Of a DNA stretch of 64,000 nt, positions 50,801 through 58,400 are shown in pieces. Both the position numbers and the translations under genes were made by a program. The DNA is from Lachancea kluyveri NRRL Y-12651 (lineage: Eukaryota; Ascomycota; Saccharomycetes; Saccharomycetales; Saccharomycetaceae), in contig CM000688.1 in assembly GCA_000149225.2 (NCBI GenBank), positions 62,001 to 126,000 of the forward strand, written 5' to 3'. How positions within the stretch are numbered: the stretch's first letter is position 1; every line of letters begins with the position of its first letter. The notes under the pieces are model-generated. The model did no database searches. It had not been told where the DNA came from and saw only the letters and a list, made by a program, of their open reading frames with translations.

Positions 50801-52658
50801 CATTAACGTTAATCTTATCTTCAGCTGGAGAGGCTTCGTGAGCCAATTCTGAAGTGTTTGTAGGTTCTGTAATGCTTTGCTTTGGAGTAATGGACCTGGA
50901 AAATGGTCTAGAATTTGATCTACTGCTGTCTTCACTTAGGATGACCTCCTTTGAGAGCTGATTGGTCGGTTTTAAAGAAGATGGATCTGGAATACTGTCA
51001 GTACCAATGTAAGAGTCTGCAAAAATCCTACTAGGAACTCTTTGTGGTAGCGGAGACGCGATTTTGGAAGTTGAGTTACTGTCATGCTGGCTTATTATAG
51101 TTGACGAAGACGAACTCTCTAAAAGCTGACCTGCATAATCCAAAGTATGTGAAATATTTATTTGATTGCTTTCTATCCTCTCTTTGATTAGCTGTAAGAC
51201 GTAGTTATCCACCTCCGTTTTAATTTTCAAAGAATATTTCATTGCGTTATCCAAACGTAATACAGCCTCGACTTTTTGTTTTGCATAATTTGACGTATCT
51301 TGTGTCAATAAATTGATGGCTGGGTCAGAGACTTCGAAATTTGGGTTCCAATGGGAGACTATTTCAATATTTTTCCGTGTTCGTGGAGAAAATTCATAAA
51401 TGTCTGCATTATCTTGGTTGTTGTAGTAGGCGCCGTATTGGATGCTAGATTCGTTATCCTTCAACTCGCTGTTGTTGATATTGATAGCATCTTCACAAAG
51501 CTCATCTAGCATAGCCAGGGATTTGAATGGGAACCTCAGGCTTTGAAAAATAGAGTTGGAATTTTTCCTTGAGCGTGTAGGTACTTTGAATGGACTCGAT
51601 GCAGGTATTGCAGATGGGGATGAGCCCGTTGGGCTTGGTGACAATGGAGGGGATACTACTCTGCTTGCGTCTTTAATCCTTGGTAAAGGCAATCCTTTGT
51701 ATTCGGTTATCCTACCATCGTTTAGTTCGATAGAGGATGTGATCTTTTCTATCAGACGTTTATGCTCTAGTAAATTGTCATGTAGTAGTTGAACCGTGCT
51801 CTCTATTCTGTGCTCACAAATACACATTTCTGAGTGGGTCTCTAACCACCATGCAGGGATTAAAGTTTCACACACTCTGCAGAGCTCATGCTTTGGTAAG
51901 GGTAAATCTTGCTCATCTAAAATCATATGCTCTTCCAACTCTTTCAAATACTGTGAGAAAATTGTAGCACCAAACCCTAACCGCTCGACGAAATCTGGTG
52001 GTAGATTATCTAATTCATCTACTTCACAGTACGGTTTCACAATCCACATAGAATGGGTTGGTAAGTTGGTTGTAATATCGTGTATCAAAATACCCTGAGC
52101 TTCCAGCTCAATGACTCCGCCGTTATTTGAAAGAAACTCTCCTTCTTCGTGCATGTTCTGTTGCGTTTCTTGGTTGACGTCCGAGGATGATGGTGACGAT
52201 ACGTTCACACGCCCAACATCTTCATCACTGCTATTGTCTAGGTCCGACATCTCCACATCATCGGTTTCCACAAGAAATCTTATTCTATAACTATTGTCAT
52301 CACGTATCATCATGTCGATGGCCCTGTTAAATACTTGTTTATCGTGTTCATTCCCGACGATTATCTCAGAAATATACTTGCCTAGGATAAGACTTTGCTT
52401 TGTGCCGACAATGGTTTGCCAAATCTTGCTCAAGTAGTGCACTTTACCACACATATCCAACTCCAACAGCATACTCGGATTTCGATCACTTGCCAGTTTT
52501 AGGAATTCCTTGTAGTGTGAAGACGTTGTGGAAGTTGACGACGCTGAGGATCTATCAGAGTCGGATCCGCGCCTTGGTACACTTATGTCGAGATCATCTA
52601 TGCAGTCATCGGAATCCTGATGGGATGACACGATCAGTTGAGGGGTGCCCGAATCCAT
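47892..52658 (-). CDS. RIM15: Greatwall-type protein kinase Rim15
   Basis: Nutrient-controlled kinase that acts below PKA, TORC1 and Pho85 to set quiescence and meiosis entry through Igo1/2. The 1588-residue product (S. cerevisiae 1770 aa) has a PAS-like domain (about 60-130), a zinc-finger-like CxxC...H...C cluster (about 257-280) and a kinase domain starting about 723 (GAYGSV, AIKVLKKSD, HHDLKPDN). About 140 Ser-rich residues are inserted between DFG (about 868) and GTPDYLAPE (about 1013), the Greatwall signature. A C-terminal receiver-like domain follows (about 1446-1565). The receiver lacks the phospho-acceptor Asp (DLIITALKLP), as in S. cerevisiae. The start is the ATG at 52658; the frame above it opens at a TTG. 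Confidence 0.96.
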   Translation of the reverse strand: MDSGTPQLIVSSHQDSDDCIDDLDISVPRRGSDSDRSSASSTSTTSSHYKEFLKLASDRNPSMLLELDMCGKVHYLSKIWQTIVGTKQSLILGKYISEIIVGNEHDKQVFNRAIDMMIRDDNSYRIRFLVETDDVEMSDLDNSSDEDVGRVNVSSPSSSDVNQETQQNMHEEGEFLSNNGGVIELEAQGILIHDITTNLPTHSMWIVKPYCEVDELDNLPPDFVERLGFGATIFSQYLKELEEHMILDEQDLPLPKHELCRVCETLIPAWWLETHSEMCICEHRIESTVQLLHDNLLEHKRLIEKITSSIELNDGRITEYKGLPLPRIKDASRVVSPPLSPSPTGSSPSAIPASSPFKVPTRSRKNSNSIFQSLRFPFKSLAMLDELCEDAININNSELKDNESSIQYGAYYNNQDNADIYEFSPRTRKNIEIVSHWNPNFEVSDPAINLLTQDTSNYAKQKVEAVLRLDNAMKYSLKIKTEVDNYVLQLIKERIESNQINISHTLDYAGQLLESSSSSTIISQHDSNSTSKIASPLPQRVPSRIFADSYIGTDSIPDPSSLKPTNQLSKEVILSEDSSRSNSRPFSRSITPKQSITEPTNTSELAHEASPAEDKINVNVNTPKASSLNVPNLPKLNTSISLTPRKGSPVSSVGFNTPLSSLQKNSTMKSIYANTDRSPVSSPFAVATDYLTPEGHSSNTPIPKQPLSPLLLATNQSKAPTPSINDYNIIKPISKGAYGSVYLARKKLTGEYFAIKVLKKSDMIAKNQVTNVKSERAIMMVQSNKSYVAKLYATFQNKENLFLVMEYLSGGDLAALIKMMGNLPDKWAKQYISEVIVGVDDMHQNGIIHHDLKPDNLLIDTQGHVKLTDFGLSRMGLIRRHKSSRSKKNSISSRKNSLNSDDLISSSSTRKGSINGSPVNTSFIDGLVRKTERSGSASSSQSNFEAPLLKRSGSQVSFSMIDVSRSGTPPPSALHKRTSPVFSSESTVDVLSTPDLALFNPDDPKQGKRFFGTPDYLAPETIEGTGETDSSDWWSVGCMLFEFLLGYPPFHAPTVEEVFKNILSGRIDWPDFPNEDIEREFLTPEAKDLISRLLIINPEERLGANTAQEIKDHPYFDGLDWDHVYDETASFVPVVDHPESTDYFDLRGAVLEDLNGDRSHLDPISNSLSLGYSVQSEELQRRVSSNHSSGSSTPIQRLSIASVLESLSQDSPSNISSPTAKHLPLPIPPHLRERRTSKLNDIQTEFGSFSFRNLSALDKANKDTINRLKNEHFAEHAHLHQRGSTNSLSSTSSEASGKLRNGKSPNNVSPAGSTPTTKSFRRSISPSVARNQSPRRHDSFESSTSSRRNTLEYSPSASSIFPEDSGSPCVSKFRSPLSPPSNTSRSRMHSRTSSQRTNVSELSADDSERSYALSKVNTARSRRRSGRKSSSGVGEVGCNMDVLLCEPIPIHRYRLVKDLESLGCSVVGVGAGDELVRRATAGVKFDLIITALKLPKLGAVDIAKLLRHTNSANCNTPIVAVTAYYGEAESTQVFDDVLEKPVGIEQIRCLIAKYALQKSQEDEDTIISDTEPDTHALLGIGNVSPNVL

Positions 52659-53977
52659 GATACAGGAGTGATAATTTGTTAAGCTTATGTAGCTCTTCTT
52701 TCTTTTTTTCCTCAACTCAATTTTTTTTTTCTTTGAGTAGTTGAGTTGGAAGGGAATCTAACTTGATTAAAGGGGGGAGGGTTGATAGACGATCACAAAA
52801 AAGAAAAAAAGTGATTCTGCTTTAAAAAATGAGGGAGATTGAATCTTGAAATATAAACGGAACAAAGGAACCAGGTTTCTCTTTGAAGGACGTTTGGTGC
52901 ACGCTCAAATTGCAATTTTTACAGAATGTGGGCTAGTGGCAATTTTAAGAACAATTGGAAAGACCCGAATCCTTTTTTTTTTTTTTTTTTGTGGGAGCCA
53001 CTCAATACCGGAGAAATATATGACATTTTTTTTTTTAAAAGTATAAAAAGTACTTACTCAGAAAGTGGTTAATACGAGTGTATTCCCATTTCGAAATTTC
53101 TGACACTCTTAATGGTGCCGACATATAAAACAGACTGTCCGTATTTCCTGTTCGGTCTAGCTCTTCGAATGTTCAAAATTGAAAATTCGATTTCATAATC
53201 AGTAAGTAGAAATGCTATCGAGTGAAACCTCTAAGAAGCTCAAGTCGTCTTACTATCAAATACAAAACTTTGGTATGCCTTGTTCAAACCTCTTTTTTTA
53301 TTTTTTATTTTTTTATTTTTGTCTTACTTTTATAATCCGAGCCACTGATGAAGCATACTGACATATACAAGACATGAAAATATAACAGACAATAAAATTG
53401 CCAAACTGAAATATAAAAGTGATGCACATTACTCATCAAAGCATAAACTTCAGTGGATTGAATGAGTAACATAAAGTTTTATCGCTTCGATTGAAGACTC
53501 TTCAAGCGGTTTTTCGGTTCTATCTTTCCTCGATACTATGCTCTTGAAATAACGTAAACATGCGGACATATAGTCGTTGAAAAAGAAAACAAAAAAAAAT
53601 GAAAAAATACTACAACTCCAGAAATTTAAAAAATAGATACAAAGGTTTACTTCGAGACTTTATTTAAGCACAGTAAGATCTGGATTTGTAACGTGCAAAA
53701 AAAAAAGAAAACCCGCTAGAAGCAACCTCAGGAGATACAATGGACTTGCTATATCGGGAGAGGCCGTACAGTTTAACAGAACACCTAAACCACAAATGGA
53801 AGGCGAAGTATTTGGTACTCACGAAATTACGCCCTTCTAGCTGTCATCTACAAGCCATTTTTTTTACCATGAATGTGCGACACACATTTTGTATGGTTAT
53901 TCCACGCTGTCCGTGAAAAGTTTTCTTTTTTTTTTTCTTTTTAAAACTTTCACCCCATCGTAGCTACAATCTCTTAA
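52659..53977. other. Divergent promoter RIM15-REX2 (1.3 kb)
   Basis: Long A/T-rich stretch with several T- and A-runs (for example T-run 52974-52990). A run of G with AGGGG (stress-response-element type) lies near 52769-52777, close to RIM15. No gene recognised. Confidence 0.45.
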
Positions 53978-54946
53978 ATGCTGCAAAGACTGTGCAAGAG
54001 ACCACTTCCAGTGACTGCACTATCAACTGTATTTAGCACGTTTACAGGGTTTCAAGTCAACAGAGTAATACTCTCTTCGATCAGTAGAAGATCAGTCTAT
54101 CAACGGGTTACAAATCCATACCTAAGGGTTCAGAATTTAAAAAATTGGAAACAAACGAAAATGGCCGATCCCACCGCTACAACCACGACAGACAGCTCTG
54201 CAACCGAGCCAGTCGAACGCAATCCGACAAAAGTTACCGCAGATGGCAGGGGTGAAGAAAAGAAATTCATCTACAAGCCCATTGTGTGGATAGACTGTGA
54301 GATGACAGGATTGGATCACATCAACGACCACATCATCGAGATCTGCTGTATCATCACCGATGGACACTTGAACGTTGTAGATGAGCAGGCCTACGAAAGC
54401 GTTGTACACTATGACAAGTCAGTAATGGACGCCATGAACGAATGGTGTGTAGACCACCACGGTTCCAGTGGGTTAACTTCCAAAGTGCTGTCGTCAAAAA
54501 AGACAAGAGAAGTAGTTGAACAAGAGTTGCTAGCGTACATCAAGAAGTACATCCCTGATCCGAGAAGGGGAATTCTCGCCGGGAACTCCGTTCACATGGA
54601 TAGAATATTCATGCTACGCGAGTTTCCTCAAGTGATTGATCATTTGTTCTACAGAATCATAGATGTGAGTTCCATCATGGAAGTGTCCTTCAGACACAAT
54701 CCCGAGCTGGCGTCTATTGTACCAAAGAAAAAGGGTGCACACACGGCCAAGGCCGACATCTTAGAGAGCATTGAGCAGTTGAGATGGTACAGAAAACATT
54801 ACTTAAAGGGCGTAAAAGAAACCAAGGAGTTTGTAGAACAAAGAAGAGCAGAGATTGCTGTCGAACAACGAGATCAAGAAGAGGGATCAAAGAGAGAAAC
54901 AATGGAAGAGGACAAGCAAGAAAATAAAAAGAGAAGAACGGAATAA
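53978..54946 (+). CDS. REX2: Mitochondrial oligoribonuclease (DEDDh exonuclease)
   Basis: 3'-5' exoribonuclease of the Orn family that degrades very short RNAs in mitochondria and also trims some nuclear RNAs in S. cerevisiae (YLR059C, 269 aa). The 322-residue product has a basic targeting sequence (about residues 1-50), then the DEDDh motifs WIDCEMTGLD (about 104), VHMDRIF and HTAKADI. The acidic C-terminal tail is longer than in S. cerevisiae. A second in-frame ATG at 54161 (residue 62, MADPTATTTT) lies just before the catalytic domain and could give a form without the targeting sequence; this is inference. Confidence 0.94.
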   Translation: MLQRLCKRPLPVTALSTVFSTFTGFQVNRVILSSISRRSVYQRVTNPYLRVQNLKNWKQTKMADPTATTTTDSSATEPVERNPTKVTADGRGEEKKFIYKPIVWIDCEMTGLDHINDHIIEICCIITDGHLNVVDEQAYESVVHYDKSVMDAMNEWCVDHHGSSGLTSKVLSSKKTREVVEQELLAYIKKYIPDPRRGILAGNSVHMDRIFMLREFPQVIDHLFYRIIDVSSIMEVSFRHNPELASIVPKKKGAHTAKADILESIEQLRWYRKHYLKGVKETKEFVEQRRAEIAVEQRDQEEGSKRETMEEDKQENKKRRTE

Positions 54947-55490
54947 ACCAAAGAGAGAAGGCAAAAAAAAACAAACAGACAAACAGCTTTGTACGTATGT
55001 AAATTTCTACTAGCAAGTGTGTAGTATTTTCCCTATACGTAAATCAATCAAGTTTCGCATTAACCTTTTTTGGCTACGGAGCCTCATTCCGCATCAATTT
55101 GGACGCGAGAAACTCCACGAACAAAGAAGACCGCGTCTGATTTCTTGTAGATCTGCATGATTTGCCTACACGTGCATGGAGCACAGCCATGGGGGAAATC
55201 CTCCAAGTATGTGGTGCACGCGAAATACAGCAATCGCCGAATACGTTGTGTGTCCAAGCCTTGGTTCCACGGTCAACTCTTTTTTTTTTTGGCACCAAAA
55301 AGAATATAATAGTATACGAATATACCTCAAAAGGTAATTTTTCGCGAAGAAGATACCGCAGCTGATATCATTCTCCCCCCAGTCTAGACCTCATGTTCGC
55401 GTCACCAGATTTAGAAAGTGGGTGGCGAAAAATGTATATAAAGAGCTATGGGAGTGACAAGCCGCCTTTTGGTATCACATTTTACCTTTA

Positions 55491-55541
55491 ATGCTTCAAG
55501 AGCAAGTGGAAGAACTAAAACAACAACAACAACAACAGTAA
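55491..55541 (+). CDS. Short upstream ORF in the HAC1 leader
   Basis: ATG to TAA, 16 codons (MLQEQVEELKQQQQQQ), ending 4 nt before the HAC1 ATG and in another frame. It overlaps the leader segment that pairs with the intron. The TATA box ends 48 nt before this ATG, so whether the uORF is in the mRNA depends on the transcription start. Its CAA/CAG run makes the unstructured end of the leader. Function unproven. Confidence 0.35.
   Translation: MLQEQVEELKQQQQQQ
55498..55509 (+). promoter_or_regulatory. HAC1: HAC1 leader element pairing with the intron
   Basis: AAGAGCAAGTGG is exactly complementary to CCACTTGCTCTT at 56190-56201 inside the HAC1 intron. In S. cerevisiae a pairing of this kind between leader and intron blocks translation of unspliced HAC1 mRNA. 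The location and length fit the same mechanism. Confidence 0.8.
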
Positions 55542-55545
55542 CATA

Positions 55546-56433
55546 ATGAGTAACAACTGCAGCAGCGATATCCCATCCAACTTTAAATCCACTTTACCTC
55601 CCCGTAAGAGAGCAAAGACCAAGGAAGAGAAAGAACAGAGACGTATAGAACGTATTTTAAGAAATAGAAGGGCTGCTCACCAGAGCAGGGAGAAAAAGAG
55701 ACTGCATTTGGTCTTCTTGGAGAAGAAATGCAACTTGTTGGAGAGAATCATCGACAAGATTGGTGTCGAGAGAGACCAGGACACCGAGTTGAAACAACTG
55801 TATGACGAATACCAATCCATGGTTTCCGAGTATGGTTCTTTTGCCGGGTCCTGTTCTAGAAGGGAGTCACCTTCTCCTTCAAAAGAGGAGGCTTTCTCTC
55901 CTACAAGCACTCCGACATCCCTGGAGGATTCCCCACTGAGTCATACCACTGTGGAGTCTCCTCAGGTCAAACAAGAGTTTGCCTTTGACTACGTTCTAGA
56001 AGACTCTAATGCCTCTTCCTTTCCAACTGTTAAACAGGAGTTTGATACTCCCAACAATTGGAATTTGCTATTGACAGCCAACCAACACGACGTTTCGAAT
56101 GATGAATCGAATAATTCTGCCTCCATGGCGATGACTGATAGTTCTTTGGACCTTGACTATTGGCGTAATCCAGCAGTGATTACAGCTCACCACTTGCTCT
56201 TCAAAAAATTGCATTTGTAGCGTGCATGTTGCGTACCATGCTGCTACCTTTTTTTTTTTTTTCCTTCCTTTACTTTTTACGCATTGGGATATCTCTGTTG
56301 CACGTTGTTACTTTAACAAGAAGAGTCTGGGGACACCTTGAGTGGTTTGTTTCCCTTTCTCATACTTGGCCTGCCCGAAGCGCAGTCAGGTTGTTTGTCC
56401 TTTGAACTAGATGATTTCATCTCCATGGAGTGA
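55546..56433 (+). CDS. HAC1: bZIP activator of the unfolded protein response (Ire1-spliced)
   Basis: Hac1 switches on ER chaperone and ERAD genes after Ire1 removes its non-spliceosomal intron. Exon 1 is 55546-56173 and exon 2 is 56378-56433; the spliced protein has 227 residues (S. cerevisiae 238). The basic region (about 20-53, RNRRAAHQSREKKR) and leucine zipper follow the N-terminus, then a Ser/Pro-rich part with KQEF repeats. Splicing replaces the tail AVITAHHLLFKKLHL of the unspliced form (224 aa) by the activating tail EAQSGCLSFELDDFISME, close to the S. cerevisiae EAQSGLNSFELNDFFITS. It lies between REX2 and the DNAJC9-type gene. Confidence 0.95.
56174..56377 (+). other. HAC1: Ire1-type intron of HAC1
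   Basis: 204 nt (252 in S. cerevisiae), without spliceosomal signals. The 5' site lies in a hairpin: stem GTAATC/GATTAC (56165-56170 with 56178-56183) around the seven-base loop CAGCAGT, cut after the first G, matching the Ire1 loop rule CNG/CNGN. The 3' site lies in stem CTGC/GCAG (56371-56374 with 56382-56385) around the loop CCGAAGC, cut after its G at 56377, the same loop as in S. cerevisiae. The intron also carries the leader-pairing segment 56190-56201. Confidence 0.92.
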
Positions 56434-57225
56434 AAGAGATTGGCAGATGAGAAAAGAAGAAGAAGAAGGAAGATACACACACTTTTTTCCCTCCTTTTTT
56501 TTCTCTTTCATTTGCTTTTTCTTTCAAAAAAAAAATTTTTTTTTAAAACTATTATTCGGTTTGCAGCGGTTTTTCTTTTTCTTTCCGTCTTTCCCTTCCC
56601 TCTTGCTTCACCACATTTAAAAGCAAACATTACAACAAACTAAACTGTGGCGCGCCGCTTTTGAAAGCGGCTGCGACTGGTTGATTAAGAACGAATGTGG
56701 CGGACAAAGGGGAGAAGCAAAGAGCTAAGTGTGAATCCGGATTCACTGCTCGTTATGATTTTACGAATTTTCCCTGAGGAGAATTTTTTTTTTATATGTA
56801 TATTGGTTGGTATGCCTAAACTTTTTGGTATTTCTTTTTGGGTTTATGTTAAATAGAGTTTAAAATAGTATAATTTGCTCATCTTTGACTGAATGATTAC
56901 TGTGTGAGTGTGAGTGTTTTTTTTCTTTGCTGATATCTTGCTTCAGCAAAAGTAAACCCGTTTCATTTTCTTGTACCATAGAGGTTTCCCTGGAGGTTTC
57001 CCAAGAGCTTTTCTCAAAGTAGACCGTAGTAACTTTGTACGTTACTGTAGTTTTCTTTACCGCGCGCACCGCTCTCGTCCGTTTCCGTCGGTGGTTCCCC
57101 CATCCTACAAAGTATGGTGATTTCAGTTTTTCGTTCCGAAACACGTTGGGATTAATGACGCGTAGAATGGGGGTTGGAATAGTCGAGAGAATCGATACCA
57201 ATATAAGCGTATACACACAGCAGCA
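56434..57225. other. HAC1 3' UTR and J-protein promoter, with two palindromes
   Basis: 792 bp. Pyrimidine- and A-rich tracts (56480-56590) are followed by GGCGCGCC (56649-56656) overlapping the perfect hairpin GCCGCTTTTGAAAGCGGC (56654-56671), then a perfect palindrome GTGAATCCGGATTCAC (56731-56746). The hairpin, about 220 nt after the HAC1 stop, could be the 3'UTR element that docks HAC1 mRNA to Ire1, but this is inference. No gene seen. Confidence 0.5.
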
Positions 57226-58104
57226 ATGAGTATTGAAAGCATTCGATTCCCAGACATTGATCCTTACGCAACTTTGGAGCTTTCCAACGACGCCGAAGAT
57301 TCCCAAGTCAAGAAGTCTTACCGTAGGTTGATGCTCCGTTACCATCCTGACAAGCTAAGCAACGACCTGGCAAAAGAGGAGGCCCAAGACAGGTTCCACA
57401 AAGTCCAATTATCTTACGAGGTATTAACCAAATTTAGAGAAATCTATGACAAGAGCGGTTCGATCGAAGCGTGTTATGCGACAGCTTCTGACTCCCTGGG
57501 AGATTGGAAAGATCTATTCGAAATGGACACGGTAGTTACCCGCGAGTTGATTGATGAAGATAGACAGAAATATAGAGGAAGCCAGGACGAGATTGATGAT
57601 ATTGTTGAGTCATGGTCAAAGAACGGGTCGGTGCCAACGAAGAGACAAGGTAAAAAAAAGGTCAGCTCAGACGAAGACCAATTCACCTTGTTGTTTCAAG
57701 AGATACCTCATTTAGAGGCAACTGGCAACGACGAAGCGTACATATTCAACAGGATAAGTGAGCTTTTGGAAAGAGGAACTATCGTTGACACTCAGGGAAG
57801 CTTCGCTCGCTGGAGAAAAAGCAGGAAGAGACTGTTACGTTCTTTACAGAAAAGACTAGAAAAAGAAGAATCTCTTGCCAAGGAAATGCTATCCAAACTC
57901 GACAAGGAAAAACAGTTTGAAAATGAAAAATCTCTACAACAGGTCATTCTAAAGAAAAATAAAAACAATTGGGACTCGTTGATCGCAAAATTGGAAAACG
58001 AGGCATCCGGCAAGAGGGGGAAGAAAAAAAAGCGGTCACACGTTGAAATCGATGAGGATGAATTCGAACGTATTCAACAAGATATTCTGAAAAGGCGTAA
58101 ATGA
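57226..58104 (+). CDS. DNAJC9-type J-domain protein
   Basis: 292-residue Hsp70 co-chaperone. The J domain is at about residues 12-80, with the HPD catalytic triad at 40-42 (RYHPDKL). After it come blocks that follow human DNAJC9, a histone H3-H4 chaperone: DWKDLFE near 90, YRGSQDEIDDIVESW (DNAJC9 YKGSEEELADI), and a helical segment, about 170-230, resembling the DNAJC9 histone-binding region. The C-terminus is basic (GKRGKKKKRS), suiting a nuclear protein. I know of no S. cerevisiae member of this family, and neither matching S. cerevisiae segment (YFL031W-YFL030W, YLR059C-YLR058C) has such a gene. Family assignment is by pattern; the histone role is inferred. Confidence 0.8.
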   Translation: MSIESIRFPDIDPYATLELSNDAEDSQVKKSYRRLMLRYHPDKLSNDLAKEEAQDRFHKVQLSYEVLTKFREIYDKSGSIEACYATASDSLGDWKDLFEMDTVVTRELIDEDRQKYRGSQDEIDDIVESWSKNGSVPTKRQGKKKVSSDEDQFTLLFQEIPHLEATGNDEAYIFNRISELLERGTIVDTQGSFARWRKSRKRLLRSLQKRLEKEESLAKEMLSKLDKEKQFENEKSLQQVILKKNKNNWDSLIAKLENEASGKRGKKKKRSHVEIDEDEFERIQQDILKRRK

Positions 58105-58116
58105 TGGACTTTTACC

Positions 58117-58207
58117 TCGCACGGCCGTTGCGCTCGTCGCCTGTGACCTCCCCGCGGAGGCCACCTCCGAGGACCGGTCGGAATTCCCCGGCCGGTTCCA
58201 TCGCGGG
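58117..58207. promoter_or_regulatory. GC-rich island upstream of AGX1
   Basis: About 90 bp rich in G+C between the J-protein gene and AGX1. It contains CCGCGG, two GGAGG/CCTCC blocks, CGG-N6-CCG at 58179-58190 nested inside an ACCGG...CCGGT inverted repeat (58173-58196), and TCGCGGG. Clustered CGG/CCG triplets in mirrored spacing are typical of Zn2Cys6 activator sites. It lies 195-285 bp before the AGX1 ATG. A TATA-like TATAAA follows near 58263. Confidence 0.5.
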
Positions 58208-58400
58208 TATTATTACCACATTGGAAGCAAAAAGGTAGAGAATGACATGCTTGAATGCTGGAGTATAAAGAGGGGCCACGCCAGTAAGCCAGTTTAAAGG
58301 TTTGGCCAACTGCGTGCCTCTTGGTCTTGTTAAGTTTAGTTGTTATTAAAAGCTTTGCTCCTTAAGGAAGTCAAATAGTAAGTAACAACCAACGTTAGCC

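Larger units (their letters stand above)
54947..55545. other. REX2 3' end and HAC1 promoter
   Basis: 599 bp. It contains CACGTG at 55169-55174, the sequence GGTGGCGAAA at 55421-55430 (one change from an Rpn4 site) and a TATA box TATATAAAG at 55435-55443. The HAC1 leader follows. No other gene seen. Confidence 0.55.
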
